A stretch of 64,000 bases of DNA from Anaerolineae bacterium (GTDB lineage Bacteria > Chloroflexota > Anaerolineae > Aggregatilineales > Phototrophicaceae), in NCBI GenBank assembly GCA_020849765.1, contig JADLAY010000006.1, positions 62,001 through 126,000 on the forward strand. Direction: 5' to 3'. The notes under the pieces are model-generated. The model was not told where the DNA came from. It saw only the letters and a list, made by a program, of their open reading frames with translations, and did no database searches. A program made the translations under genes and the position numbers. The stretch's first letter is position 1, and each line of letters starts with the position of its first letter. This document shows, piece after piece, positions 1-7,655 of this stretch.

Positions 1-170
1 TCCTGCATCGAGGGCAGGATGAGATTGATGGCGAAGATCATGGCCACGCCAAAGACGATGGCGAGCGTCGTCAGGACGGTGCGCAGCTTGCGCCCGCGGA
101 GATAACGCAGCCCCATGAGCGTCATTTGCCAGACGGTCGAGCCGAAATTCGAGGGATGGGCAGTCGTCAT
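1..170 (-). CDS. ABC transporter permease, FtsX/MacB type (N-terminal part only)
   Basis: Reading leftward from an ATG at 170 there are 56 open codons that run off the window edge. After a polar start the peptide has a basic patch (RYLRGRKLRT) and then a hydrophobic helix at about residues 33-53 (VLTTLAIVFGVAMIFAINLI), the usual N-terminus of FtsX/MacB-like permeases, which have one helix followed by a large extracytoplasmic domain. It starts 10 bp after the stop of the ATPase gene, so the two are co-transcribed. The rest of the protein lies outside the window, so the substrate cannot be judged. Confidence 0.8.
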   Translation of the reverse strand, partial: MTTAHPSNFGSTVWQMTLMGLRYLRGRKLRTVLTTLAIVFGVAMIFAINLILPSMQ

Positions 171-180
171 ATTACACGTC

Positions 181-921
181 CTAGCTCAGCACCATTTTGC
201 TCAACTGCTCGCGGATCTGGTCGGCGTTGCCTTTGCCCTTGAGCCGGTTGTCGTCGACGATTTTGCCGTCTTTGAGGAAGACGATGCGATCGGCGAAGGC
301 GGCCACGCGCGAATCGTGAGTGACCAGGACGAGCGTCTGCTTCCAGTCGTCGACGGCGCGGCGCAGCATCTGCACGACGTCGTCGCTCGAACGTGAGTCG
401 AGGTTGCCGGTCGGCTCGTCGGCCAGGATGACCGACGGCTTGGTCACGAGCGCGCGGGCCAAAGCGACGCGCTGCTGCTGGCCGCCGGAAAGCTCGGTCG
501 GTCGATGCGTGGCGCGGTCGGCCAGCCCGACGCGAGCCAGCGCTTCATCCGCCTGCTTGAGCGCCCGGGCGCGCGGCATGCCGTCGAGGATCAACGGGAT
601 GGCGACGTTTTCCTGCGCCGTCAGCACGGGAATCAGGTTGAAGAACTGGAAGACGAAGCCCACCTGATTGCGGCGCAGGCGCGAGAGCGCGTCGTCATCG
701 AGCGCGTCGATGTCCGAATCGCGCAGCCAGACCTTGCCGCTGGTCGGCTTATCCAGCCCGCCGAGCAGGTAGAGCAGCGTGCTCTTGCCGGAGCCGCTCG
801 GCCCCATGATGGCGACGAATTCGCCTTCGTCCACGGTCAGGTCGACGTCATGGACGGCGGGGATGGGTTGGCCGACATCCCCATAGACTTTCGTGAGCGA
901 TTCGGTACGTACGATGGACAT
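181..921 (-). CDS. ABC transporter ATP-binding protein, LolD/MacB family
   Basis: The 246-residue ATPase has a Walker A (GPSGSGKS, about residues 40-47), a Q-loop (VFQFFNLIP), the signature LSGGQQQRVALARAL, Walker B with VILADEPTGNLD and the switch histidine in VLVTHD. The DEPTGNLD stretch and the length are typical of the lipoprotein-release/macrolide-efflux type that pairs with FtsX-like permeases; such a permease follows 10 bp downstream. I chose the ATG at 921 because AAGGGA lies 8 bp before it; a GTG at 939 is possible but has no ribosome site. It sits behind a PadR regulator on the same strand, suggesting a drug- or envelope-stress-induced exporter (inference). Confidence 0.93.
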   Translation of the reverse strand: MSIVRTESLTKVYGDVGQPIPAVHDVDLTVDEGEFVAIMGPSGSGKSTLLYLLGGLDKPTSGKVWLRDSDIDALDDDALSRLRRNQVGFVFQFFNLIPVLTAQENVAIPLILDGMPRARALKQADEALARVGLADRATHRPTELSGGQQQRVALARALVTKPSVILADEPTGNLDSRSSDDVVQMLRRAVDDWKQTLVLVTHDSRVAAFADRIVFLKDGKIVDDNRLKGKGNADQIREQLSKMVLS

Positions 922-976
922 TTCCTGGTTTCCCTTCACTGTTATGCTGCCGCTGTCCTGGAATGGCGCGGCGATC

Positions 977-1576
977 CTAAGTTTTCGACGAATGTGCCAG
1001 CTTGCGGCGTGGCCTGCCGCGCGGTTTCGGCGTGGGTAAAGGCGGTGTGTAGTGCTTCAGGTCATTCAGGCGCGCCTCGCACATTTCGATCCAGCGCAGG
1101 TCGGCGTCGAGATGCATGGTCGCGCTTTCGAGCAGCAGCACCCACGGCAGCTGCGTGCGCGGGTCCGCCTCGCGCAGCAGTTCGGTCACTTCGTGCAACT
1201 GCTGAAAGAGTTCGCGCCGCTGGGTGATCAAGACCTGCTCCGGGCTGACCGGCCCGCCGAGCAAACTCAGCACCAGCTTGACGTAGAACGCGTCGCCCAG
1301 GCGGTACTCGCGGACTTCGGGCGTCAGATACCAGCTTTCGAGTTCGCGGCGGCCCTCGTCGGTGATGAAGTAGACCTTGCGATCCGGCGCGTCGTCGGTC
1401 GCCTCGACCTCGTAATCGACCAGATGCGCATCTTTCAGGCGCGCGAGCGTGCTGGCGACCTGACCGAGCTTGACATCCCACTCGGTGTTGACGACGGCAT
1501 TGATCTGCTTCCCCAGTTCGTAGCCATGTTGGGGATGCTGATAGAGCAGCGCGAGGAGGGTGTGTTTGACTGACAT
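977..1576 (-). CDS. PadR family transcriptional regulator
   Basis: The 199-residue protein begins with the PadR winged helix (SVKHTLLALLYQHPQHGYEL, then GQVASTLARLKDAHLV and the wing PDRKVYFITDEGRREL, residues 1-85). The C-terminal half (about 100-180) is the helical dimerisation domain of the long PadR subgroup. It is the first gene of a PadR - ATPase - permease operon with 55 bp to the next start. PadR proteins of this kind usually repress the adjacent exporter and release on binding a hydrophobic ligand; here that is inference from position. The ribosome site is poor (AGG 5 bp before the ATG). The C-terminus is Pro/Arg/Lys-rich. Confidence 0.9.
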   Translation of the reverse strand: MSVKHTLLALLYQHPQHGYELGKQINAVVNTEWDVKLGQVASTLARLKDAHLVDYEVEATDDAPDRKVYFITDEGRRELESWYLTPEVREYRLGDAFYVKLVLSLLGGPVSPEQVLITQRRELFQQLHEVTELLREADPRTQLPWVLLLESATMHLDADLRWIEMCEARLNDLKHYTPPLPTPKPRGRPRRKLAHSSKT

Positions 1577-1581
1577 AGAAC

Positions 1582-1640
1582 CTATACACTGCGATTCTAG
1601 ATTATGGAAAACTATACATCCAGTGGATAATTTTCGTCAA
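1582..1640 (-). promoter_or_regulatory. Promoter and putative operator of the PadR-ABC operon
   Basis: On the minus strand TTGACG (1640-1635) is followed after 18 bp by TATAGT (1616-1611), a good sigma-70-like promoter. The heptamer TGTATAG occurs twice as a direct repeat exactly 30 bp apart (1618-1612, overlapping the -10, and 1588-1582, just before the PadR start). Three helical turns of spacing puts both copies on the same DNA face, which would suit a dimeric autorepressor. The sites are seen; binding is inferred. Confidence 0.5.
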
Positions 1641-1694
1641 GGGGAATCAGCCGAGAGGCGGGTGAGATGATCACGGAGGAGAGGGGGACTGCGC

Positions 1695-1733
1695 CAAAGG
1701 TGACGAGGAGCGAGGTGATGAGGTGACGTGGTA
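1695..1733. repeat. Short degenerate tandem repeat (AGGTGACG-like)
   Basis: About five copies of a 7-8 bp unit (AGGTGACG, AGGAGCG, AGGTGATG) occupy the middle of the spacer between PadR and the NADH dehydrogenase. The same family in either orientation recurs near 17868-17895, 43753-43786 and 48613-48655. The rest of 1641-1876 shows no convincing gene or site. Confidence 0.5.
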
Positions 1734-1876
1734 GGACAGCATGAGATGGCGCATCTGGACGTGGACGGAGCGGGAATCAAAGAGGGATGACGTGGCGGCC
1801 ATCCCTCTGTTTGCGGGCGGTGAGCAACCGGTGACGACTGCTCATCCGCTTCCCTCGGTTGTCGATCGCATTGGCG

Positions 1877-3238
1877 TCAGGACGACTTTCTCTCGCGGAT
1901 GTCGCTCACACGCAGGAGCGAGCCGCTGTTGGTGATCAGGTTGAGCGATGGCTGCGCCGTCGCCGTGGCCGCCGGCTGCTCACGATCCGTGATCAGCAGG
2001 GCGGAGCGCTTGCGCGTCAGATAGTTCCAGATCCACTGGATGAGGACGAGCAGGCGGTTCTCGACGTCGATCTGGTACATCAGGTGGACGACGGCCCAGA
2101 TCTGCCAGGCGAACCAGCCGGTCAGCCGCAGCGGGCCGATTTCGGCGACGGCCTGCGCGCGGCCGATGGTCGCCATGTTGCCGCGATCGTGATAGCGGAA
2201 CGGAGCGACTCGCTTGCCTGCCTGACGGCGCACGATCTGGTCGGCGACGTAGCTACCCTGCTGGATGGCGACCTGCGCGACTCCGGGCAGCGGTTCGCCG
2301 GTCTGGTGGGCGAAGTTCGCCAGATCACCAATCACGAACACGTCGGGATGGCCGGGCACGCTCATGTCCGGCTCGACGATGACGCGCCCGCCGCGGTCGA
2401 CCTCCGCGCCGGTGGCGGCGGCCAATGCCTTGCCCAGCGGCGACGCCTGGACGCCGGCTGTCCACAGGATCGTGCGGCTCGGCAGGGTGGTCGCGCCCTC
2501 AGGCGTGGAGAGCGTCACACTGCGGTCGCCGACGTCGGTCACGCGCACGCCGGTCAGCACCTCGACGCCGAGCCGTTCGAGCGAGTCCGTCGCCCTGGCC
2601 GAGAGGCTCTCGGCATAGGTCGGCAGGATGCGCGCGCCGCTCTGCACCAGGATGATCCGCGCATCGGACGGGTTGATGCTGTGGAATTCATTGCGCAGCG
2701 TCTCGTGGGCGATCTCCGCCAGCGCCCCGGCCATCTCGACGCCGGTCGGGCCGCCGCCGATGACGACGAATGTCAGCCATTCGCGCACCTTGTCCGGGTC
2801 GCTCGTGCGTTCCGCCGCTTCGAAGGCGGTCAGGATGCGGCGGCGGATCTCCAGCGCGTCTTCAATCGTCTTCAGGCCGGGCGCTTTGGCGGCCCATTGA
2901 TCGTTGCCGAAGTAGTTCTTGCCCGACCCGGCGGCGACGATCAGCTTGTCGTAGCTGACGACGCCATCGCTCAGGATGACCTGCTTGTTGGCGACGTCGA
3001 AAGCGACGACCTCGCCGAGCAGCACGCGTGCATTGCGCTGATCCTTGAGCAGGCGGCGCAGCGGGGTCGCGATATCCGCCGGGGAGAGCGCGCCGGTCGC
3101 TGCCTGGTAGAGTAAAGGCTGGAACAGGTGGTGATTGCGCCGGTCGATCAGCGTGACCTCGACCGGCGCCCGTTTCAGACGTTTGGCGGCGTACAAACCG
3201 CCGAAACCTCCCCCAATGATGACAATCTGCTCGCTCAT
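1877..3238 (-). CDS. Type II NADH:quinone oxidoreductase (NDH-2), FAD-dependent
   Basis: The 453-residue protein has two Rossmann dinucleotide sites: IVIIGGGFGGLYAAKRLK at residues 4-21 for FAD and VVIGGGPTGVEMAGALAE near 165 for NADH. VFVIGDLANF and GVAQVAIQQGSYVADQI are the conserved C-terminal flavin/quinone motifs. The last 70 residues hold the aromatic amphipathic segment (LTGWFAWQIWAVVHLMY) that fixes NDH-2 to the cytoplasmic membrane face. It would pass electrons from NADH to quinone without pumping protons. The ATG at 3238 follows a GGGGGA 8 bp away. It stands alone, with a cupin gene upstream on the same strand. Confidence 0.95.
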   Translation of the reverse strand: MSEQIVIIGGGFGGLYAAKRLKRAPVEVTLIDRRNHHLFQPLLYQAATGALSPADIATPLRRLLKDQRNARVLLGEVVAFDVANKQVILSDGVVSYDKLIVAAGSGKNYFGNDQWAAKAPGLKTIEDALEIRRRILTAFEAAERTSDPDKVREWLTFVVIGGGPTGVEMAGALAEIAHETLRNEFHSINPSDARIILVQSGARILPTYAESLSARATDSLERLGVEVLTGVRVTDVGDRSVTLSTPEGATTLPSRTILWTAGVQASPLGKALAAATGAEVDRGGRVIVEPDMSVPGHPDVFVIGDLANFAHQTGEPLPGVAQVAIQQGSYVADQIVRRQAGKRVAPFRYHDRGNMATIGRAQAVAEIGPLRLTGWFAWQIWAVVHLMYQIDVENRLLVLIQWIWNYLTRKRSALLITDREQPAATATAQPSLNLITNSGSLLRVSDIRERKSS

Positions 3239-3349
3239 ATCGTTTATCCCCCTCGGACGTAGGTGTGTATGGTCGTTCGTGTCGTGGTGACCCACCCCGC
3301 GCGGGACGCCGGTGCTCCTGTGTTTCGGCGTCCCTCACGGGTCATGTCG

Positions 3350-3790
3350 TTATTCTGCGGCAGCGGCCAGCGCCTGCTCGATCTGGGCCGTGTCGACGAT
3401 GTTGGTGCCATCCGGCTGCCACGCGTTGTCGAACACGGAGACGATGTAGCGCGACGGAAAGAACCCGGCGAACCTGACCGGCTCATCGCCGACGTTGCGC
3501 AGATTGTGCGGCGCCAGGGTCGGCACCAGCGCGACGGTCGGCGCTTCGACGATGCCCTTTTCATCGCCGACGGTGACTTCGACGCGACCCTGAAAGATGA
3601 GCAGGATCTCTTCGAAGCTGTCGGTGTGCGAGCCCAGCTCTTCGCCGGGCAGCAGTTCGGCATAGACGACCGACGTGTGCTCGTTTTCCTGCGCTCCCAG
3701 GAAGGCGAAGGTGAAGAACGCGTGCTGCTGCGGCACGCCATCGACCCAACCTTCTTTCAACGGCACGTTATTCAGATTTGCGGTGAGCAT
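3350..3790 (-). CDS. Cupin-domain protein
   Basis: A single-domain 146-residue cupin. The first cupin motif is readable as LPGEELGSHTDSFEEILLIF followed by QGRVEV (G-x-H-x-D-x4-E-x6-G, the second metal-ligand His replaced by Asp), and motif 2 as PTLAPHNLRNVGDEPVRF. Metal-binding cupins of this size are sugar isomerases, dioxygenases or small-molecule sensors; nothing here decides which. The ATG at 3790 has AGGAG 8 bp upstream. The gene is 111 bp upstream of NDH-2 on the same strand, so they may share a transcript. Confidence 0.8.
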   Translation of the reverse strand: MLTANLNNVPLKEGWVDGVPQQHAFFTFAFLGAQENEHTSVVYAELLPGEELGSHTDSFEEILLIFQGRVEVTVGDEKGIVEAPTVALVPTLAPHNLRNVGDEPVRFAGFFPSRYIVSVFDNAWQPDGTNIVDTAQIEQALAAAAE

Positions 3791-3959
3791 GTGATTTCTC
3801 CTCTTGTGTTCACCAGAGCGAGGCAAAGCGAAATGAAGCCGGGCGTCGTCCTCGCCGTGGCAAGGCGCGCTGAAGAGCGCGCAGCCTGCCCGATGCCCGG
3901 AGTGCGATATCTATCGCTTTGTAAAAAGCCTAAGTAGCGGTCTTTGAACCTCGGATCTT

Positions 3960-4012
3960 CACCTCACCCCCGGCCCCTCTCCGCACGCAGAGAGGGGAGT
4001 TGAAGCGGAGTG
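3960..4012. repeat. Short member of the CCTCACCC...GAGAGGGG palindromic repeat class
   Basis: CACCTCACCCCCGGCCCCTC is followed by a GAGAGGGG arm, giving a CCCCTCTC/GAGAGGGG hairpin with a short loop. It matches the copy at 25788-25858 closely and is a shortened relative of the MITE-like elements at 17941, 21761 and 62080. Confidence 0.6.
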
Positions 4013-4073
4013 ATGCCGGTGACGAGATTGCAGACAGAGTGTCTGGGGCTGTGTTCGCCGGTGGGTAGTTACC

Positions 4074-4658
4074 CTATGCTTCGATGTTGAGCACGCCTGC
4101 CAGCGCGAGCGCCATGTTATCGACCGACTGCTCGAAGCTCAGCCCGTTCTTGAGGCGGAGCGCACGATACGTCAGCGGGCTGAGCGCGGCGCGGACGAAG
4201 CGCCTGGCCGTGTCCTCGTCGCCGACCGCGTGCTCGTACGTGAGCGTGTCCGCCAGCGTGGCGATCAGGCCTTCGGTCTCCGCCATCGCCTGAGCCAGCA
4301 CCGGCGACTCGTCTTCGAGCTTGTAGCCCGTCCACGATTGGCCGAAGCTCCGCTCGTTGAGGTGGTAGACCTCGTAAACGACGCGCCGCAGCCGCTCGCC
4401 GGGGTCGTCAATCGCCCTGAGCATGTCCGGCGCCTCAACTTCGAGGCTGGCCGCGAAATGGCTGGTGCAGGCGACGAACAGGTCTTCCCGCGTCGGGAAA
4501 TACTTGTTGACCGTGGGCAGCGAGACGTCGGCTTCGTCGGCGACGGCGCTCAGGGTCGTGATGCCCTGGCCGTGCAGCTTGATCGCCGCCTCGACGATGG
4601 CGAGCCGGGTCTGGGCTGCGTTCTCTTCTCTGCGACGCGAGTTATATTTGCGAACCAT
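4074..4658 (-). CDS. TetR/AcrR family transcriptional regulator
   Basis: The 194-residue protein has an N-terminal TetR helix-turn-helix (QTRLAIVEAAIKLHGQGITT then ADEADVSLPTVNKYFPTREDLF, residues 16-60) and an all-helical ligand domain. The ATG at 4658 is preceded by AAGGAG. A 17-bp palindrome sits between a near-perfect promoter and the start codon, so it very likely represses itself. No obvious target lies next to it: the neighbours are a cupin (same strand, downstream) and a toxin-antitoxin pair. The ligand is unknown. Confidence 0.9.
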   Translation of the reverse strand: MVRKYNSRRREENAAQTRLAIVEAAIKLHGQGITTLSAVADEADVSLPTVNKYFPTREDLFVACTSHFAASLEVEAPDMLRAIDDPGERLRRVVYEVYHLNERSFGQSWTGYKLEDESPVLAQAMAETEGLIATLADTLTYEHAVGDEDTARRFVRAALSPLTYRALRLKNGLSFEQSVDNMALALAGVLNIEA

Positions 4659-4671
4659 GCTTCATGCGCTC

Positions 4672-4715
4672 CTTATATTGAATATAAGTATACTATAATC
4701 AATATGATATGTCAA
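4672..4715 (-). promoter_or_regulatory. TetR promoter with a 17-bp palindromic operator
   Basis: On the minus strand TTGACA (4715-4710), a 17-bp spacer and TATACT (4692-4687) form an almost consensus promoter. The palindrome CTTATATTGAATATAAG (4672-4688, perfect around a central G) begins in the -10 box and covers the expected transcription start. This is the arrangement of a TetR autorepressor site. Confidence 0.7.
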
Positions 4716-4908
4716 TACCCCAATTTGATAATTGGCCCGGATTGAGGGAAATTGAGGGGGAAATTGGGCGTTATTCAAGGGGGTGTGCGGGAGGGATATA
4801 TCCCTACCGTACAATGCCTGCGCCTGCGGCACGGAAGCCAACCTGGGCACACGGCCAACCGGGCGACGTGATTGCTCAGGTCAAAGGCTTGAATGGCAAC
4901 TAGCGTAT

Positions 4909-5271
4909 TTAGGGGGAATAGCCGACGCAGAGGGCGATGCCAGCAGCGATTTCCTTAACCTGATCGTCGGTCAGGCTGCCCCAACGCTCTTGAAAGCGGT
5001 TCAGGGAGATCGATTTCACCTGGAATGAATCGGCGGCTGACGGCTTATCTAAACCATTTTCGGGTGTTGGATCAAGCCTGACCATCCAAAAGTAACGCTC
5101 GAATTGTGGCTGCCACCCCGTGATGGGAACGACGATTTGTAACCGCATCCGCCCGGCACCGCGAGTGGTCATGACGACAGCCGGGCGCACCTTGCGGATT
5201 TCGTCGCCCTCGCTTGGATCGAATCGCACAGCCCAGACGTCACCGCGAGCGGGGTTCGCGTCAGTCGTCAA
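4909..5271 (-). CDS. Type II toxin, PemK/MazF endoribonuclease family
   Basis: Residues 7-110 form the MazF fold: NPARGDVWAVRFDPSEGDE, then the hallmark RKVRPAVVMT, VVPITGW and SFQVKSISLNRFQERWGSLT. MazF toxins cut mRNA at short sequences. I chose a TTG start at 5271: AGGAG lies 7 bp before it and it gives a 120-residue protein, normal for MazF, overlapping the antitoxin gene by 11 bp. An upstream ATG (5331) would add 20 residues that read through the antitoxin in another frame. The overlap implies translational coupling with the antitoxin. Confidence 0.88.
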   Translation of the reverse strand: MTTDANPARGDVWAVRFDPSEGDEIRKVRPAVVMTTRGAGRMRLQIVVPITGWQPQFERYFWMVRLDPTPENGLDKPSAADSFQVKSISLNRFQERWGSLTDDQVKEIAAGIALCVGYSP

Positions 5272-5506
5272 GCGGTGTCTCCTCGCTGTATGCCTCAAAA
5301 ACCTCGAAGTCTTCATCGGCGGACGCTTCAAGCGCAGCTTCGATCAGTCGTTCGCGTTCTTGCGTTGGCAGGTGCATCAAATCACTTGGCGACAATTGGT
5401 TTGACTTGCCGGTTTTCGTCAGGTTACGAGCGAACGCGAGAACGCGAGCTTGTTGTTCGTCGTCCAGCATTCGAATCACAGCCTGTAGCTGTTCAAGTGC
5501 AGACAT
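5261..5506 (-). CDS. Probable antitoxin partner of the MazF-like toxin
   Basis: A small acidic protein of 81 residues (MSALEQLQAVIRMLDDEQQA...), helical throughout, with a strongly acidic C-terminus (ADEDFEVFEAYSEETPLDD) of the kind that is disordered and clamps MazF toxins. I do not recognise a named DNA-binding family, though the N-terminal part resembles the short helical antitoxins common in Chloroflexota and Cyanobacteria. It precedes the toxin and overlaps it. GGGAG lies about 9 bp before the ATG. TATAAT (5538-5533) is a likely -10 box. Confidence 0.75.
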   Translation of the reverse strand: MSALEQLQAVIRMLDDEQQARVLAFARNLTKTGKSNQLSPSDLMHLPTQERERLIEAALEASADEDFEVFEAYSEETPLDD

Positions 5507-5583
5507 TATTCTCGTCTCCCACAATCATTCCCATTATAGTCCGAAATCGTGACTGTTCATCTTGCCATGACAAGGCCTGGAGC

Positions 5584-5621
5584 GGACGCCAAGAATGGCG
5601 TCCCTACGAACAGATTCGTAG
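5584..5621. repeat. Double-hairpin repeat, CCCTAC class
   Basis: Two adjacent hairpins: GGACGCC-AAGAAT-GGCGTCC (5584-5603) and CTACGAA-CAGA-TTCGTAG (5604-5621). The first is almost the same as one arm of the element at 22518-22575. It lies in the 236-bp gap between the toxin-antitoxin pair and the DinB gene; otherwise the gap holds only the promoters. Confidence 0.5.
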
Positions 5622-5742
5622 CGACGCGCAATGGGCGCCCGCCGTTTTCAAGAACGACATTCACAGGTAGGTGAACAGTTATCCGAAATCGTTGACCAAG
5701 GTTAGAATAGCTCAAGAGAGTTCAACGACCAAGGGGGCACGC

Positions 5743-6234
5743 ATGAATCAGACGGACACACTGACAACCTTGTTCAGCCACAACCTGTGGGCGAATCTGC
5801 TGCTGGTCGAGCGCTGCGCAGCGCTGACGGATGAACAACTCGACTCGACCGCCGTCGGCACCTATGGATCGATCCGCGAGATTTTGCGGCATATCGCCGG
5901 GGCAGAGCGATCGTACTTTTCGCGCATCAGCACGGGCAAGCCCTACAGGAGGCCGTCGGATGCGCCGCCGCTGACGTTGGCCGAGGTACAGGAATCGCTG
6001 GAATTCTCCGGCAACGGTCTGATCGAGTGGGTCTCCAAAGTCGACGCCGCCGACACGGTGGTCGTTGATTGGGACGGTGAGCCGCGCGATGTGCCCAAGA
6101 CGATCCTGCTGACGCAGGTGATCAACCACGTGACGGAGCACCGCGAGCAGATCAAGGCGATCATGACGGGGCTGGGCATCGAGCCGCCGGATCTGCAGGG
6201 CTGGGCGTATTTTGACGTGATGAGTAATGCATGA
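5743..6234 (+). CDS. DinB family protein
   Basis: A 163-residue four-helix-bundle protein. The three metal-ligand histidines of DinB/YfiT proteins are visible: SHNLWANLLLVERC near residue 10, EILRHIAGAERSYF near 50 and VINHVTEHREQI near 130. Members of this family are metal-dependent, often thiol- or bacillithiol-dependent S-transferases, but most have no known substrate. The ATG at 5743 follows AAGGGGG. A second, unrelated-looking DinB gene lies at 21952. Confidence 0.85.
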   Translation: MNQTDTLTTLFSHNLWANLLLVERCAALTDEQLDSTAVGTYGSIREILRHIAGAERSYFSRISTGKPYRRPSDAPPLTLAEVQESLEFSGNGLIEWVSKVDAADTVVVDWDGEPRDVPKTILLTQVINHVTEHREQIKAIMTGLGIEPPDLQGWAYFDVMSNA

Positions 6235-6238
6235 TGAG

Positions 6239-6285
6239 GGGAAGGGGTTCTGAGTACTGGGTACGGAGTTCTGAGTTCGGGAAGA
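6239..6285. repeat. Heptamer tandem array, RGTDCTS family (short)
   Basis: Consecutive 7-mers read GGTTCTG, AGTACTG, GGTACGG, AGTTCTG, AGTTCGG. They match the units of the large array at 55697-56070. The rest of the 512-bp gap up to 6746 holds a composite REP unit (6419-6545) and about 130 bp without recognisable features on either side. Confidence 0.7.
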
Positions 6286-6418
6286 TGGTGAGCAGTGCTC
6301 TTTGTGTGCTTGGGAGGCAGAGGGCGCATGCCAGTTCAATGCTAACCTTTGGTTGACGTCCAAGACCAGCCCCGTACACAGTAGACGGTGGCAATGGATG
6401 AGAAGTGTGCTGGCGTCC

Positions 6419-6545
6419 GCCGGACGTTGAAACGCCCGGCTAGGCGTTATCAAGCGCACTAAAGGCGCTTTAAAACCTCTTCTGGTCTCTTTTAGTCCCT
6501 TCAGTGGGCTTGATTATGGTTAGCCGTTCGGCTTAAGCCAACGGC
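6419..6545. repeat. Composite REP (BIME-like) unit, dispersed copy
   Basis: It has the same order of parts as the units around the transposase at 45831: a left hairpin (GCCGGACG...CGCCCGGC), AGCGCACTAAAGGCGCT, a spacer, the inverted counterpart AGTCCCTTCAGTGGGCT, and a right hairpin built on GCCGTT...AACGGC. The right hairpin sequence differs completely from the other copies but keeps its pairing, so structure rather than sequence is conserved. Confidence 0.7.
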
Positions 6546-6746
6546 GGCAAAGTACCAATCAAACAAAAACGACATATCGTCACTACTTCCGCAAAGCATT
6601 CTCATCTTGTGAATATACTGGGTGGGCGATCCTGACACCGATCTCCATCACTCGTGCTGTGCCCGATCGCATGGCCTGGCTGTGCGAGATTGAGCTACAA
6701 TCGGGGCCACATCGGTACTGCATTACACACAAGGCTTCTTAAGATC

Positions 6747-7529
6747 ATGTCTCTTGGAAAACAGGTTCGTCTCAGCCGGATCTTCGCGCATCCGTCCGGC
6801 AATCTGTGCTCGATCGCGGTCGATCACTTCACCATCTACAACATCGGCCTGCCGCAGGGCCTGCGCCAGATCGAGAAGACGCTCGACGCGGTCATGGCGG
6901 GCGAGCCGGATGCCGTGACCATGCACAAGGGCGTCGCCCGCGCGCTGTGGCACAAATACGCCGGGAAGAAGCCGCTCATCATCCAGAGCAGCGGCGTCCG
7001 CCCGGACGACAGTTCACACGTCAACTTCGCGACCGTCGAAGAAGCGCTGATGATGGGCGCGGACGCGACCGCAGTCGTCGCCTACGTCCATGGCGCGACC
7101 GAGTCGTACTACCTGGCCAATGTGGCCGAATACGTCCGTGAGGGCGACCGCCACGCCATGCCGATCATCTGCCACGTCTACCCGCGCGACAAGGACAACA
7201 ACATCGTCTACAACCCGGAAGACATCGCCTGGGCCGTGCGCTGCATCGTCGAGATCGGCGCGGACGTGGTCAAGGTGCCCTACTGCGGTGATCCGGTCGC
7301 GCATGCGCAGATCGTGGCCGATTGCCCTGTGCCGGTTGTGGCGGCGGGCGGCCCGAAGACGGCGACTATGCGTGATGCGCTCAACGTCCTGCGGGAAGCC
7401 TGTGATGCGGGCGTGCGCGGTGGCACGGTCGGGCGCAACGTCTGGGGCAGCGACGACGTGACCGGCGCCGTGCGCGCGTACAAGGCGGTCATCCACGACG
7501 GCAAGAGCGCCGACGAAGCGCTGGCCTGA
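6747..7529 (+). CDS. Class I aldolase of the DhnA/LsrF (FbaB) family
   Basis: A 260-residue TIM-barrel aldolase. CSIAVDHFTIYNIG is the phosphate/substrate loop at the end of strand 1; GADVVKVPYCGDP carries the likely Schiff-base lysine (K176); VPVVAAGGPKTATMRD and GVRGGTVGRNVWG are the C-terminal phosphate-binding loops. The family includes archaeal-type fructose-bisphosphate aldolase, the AI-2 degradation enzyme LsrF and related deoxy-sugar aldolases. No kinase or sugar cluster is adjacent, so the substrate is open. The ATG at 6747 is chosen by homology; the ribosome site is weak. Confidence 0.85.
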   Translation: MSLGKQVRLSRIFAHPSGNLCSIAVDHFTIYNIGLPQGLRQIEKTLDAVMAGEPDAVTMHKGVARALWHKYAGKKPLIIQSSGVRPDDSSHVNFATVEEALMMGADATAVVAYVHGATESYYLANVAEYVREGDRHAMPIICHVYPRDKDNNIVYNPEDIAWAVRCIVEIGADVVKVPYCGDPVAHAQIVADCPVPVVAAGGPKTATMRDALNVLREACDAGVRGGTVGRNVWGSDDVTGAVRAYKAVIHDGKSADEALA

Positions 7530-7655
7530 GATGGGCTGACGCGCGACGATTTTTCCACTTCATGAGGCGGGCGGCGGCTCGCCTCGAAAATTCCCCCCAA
7601 CCTTTGCCCATGTTCATGGATATACCCCTACGAGCGCTCAATTCGTCATGAGAGG

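Noticed and set aside
1741..1935. 64-codon frame in the spacer after PadR
   Set aside because: Trp/Arg-rich, no ribosome site, overlaps the NDH-2 end and part of a tandem repeat; no family resemblance.
4709..5028. Small plus-strand frames in the TetR/toxin spacer
   Set aside because: No ribosome sites, partly antisense to the toxin, and no recognisable motifs.
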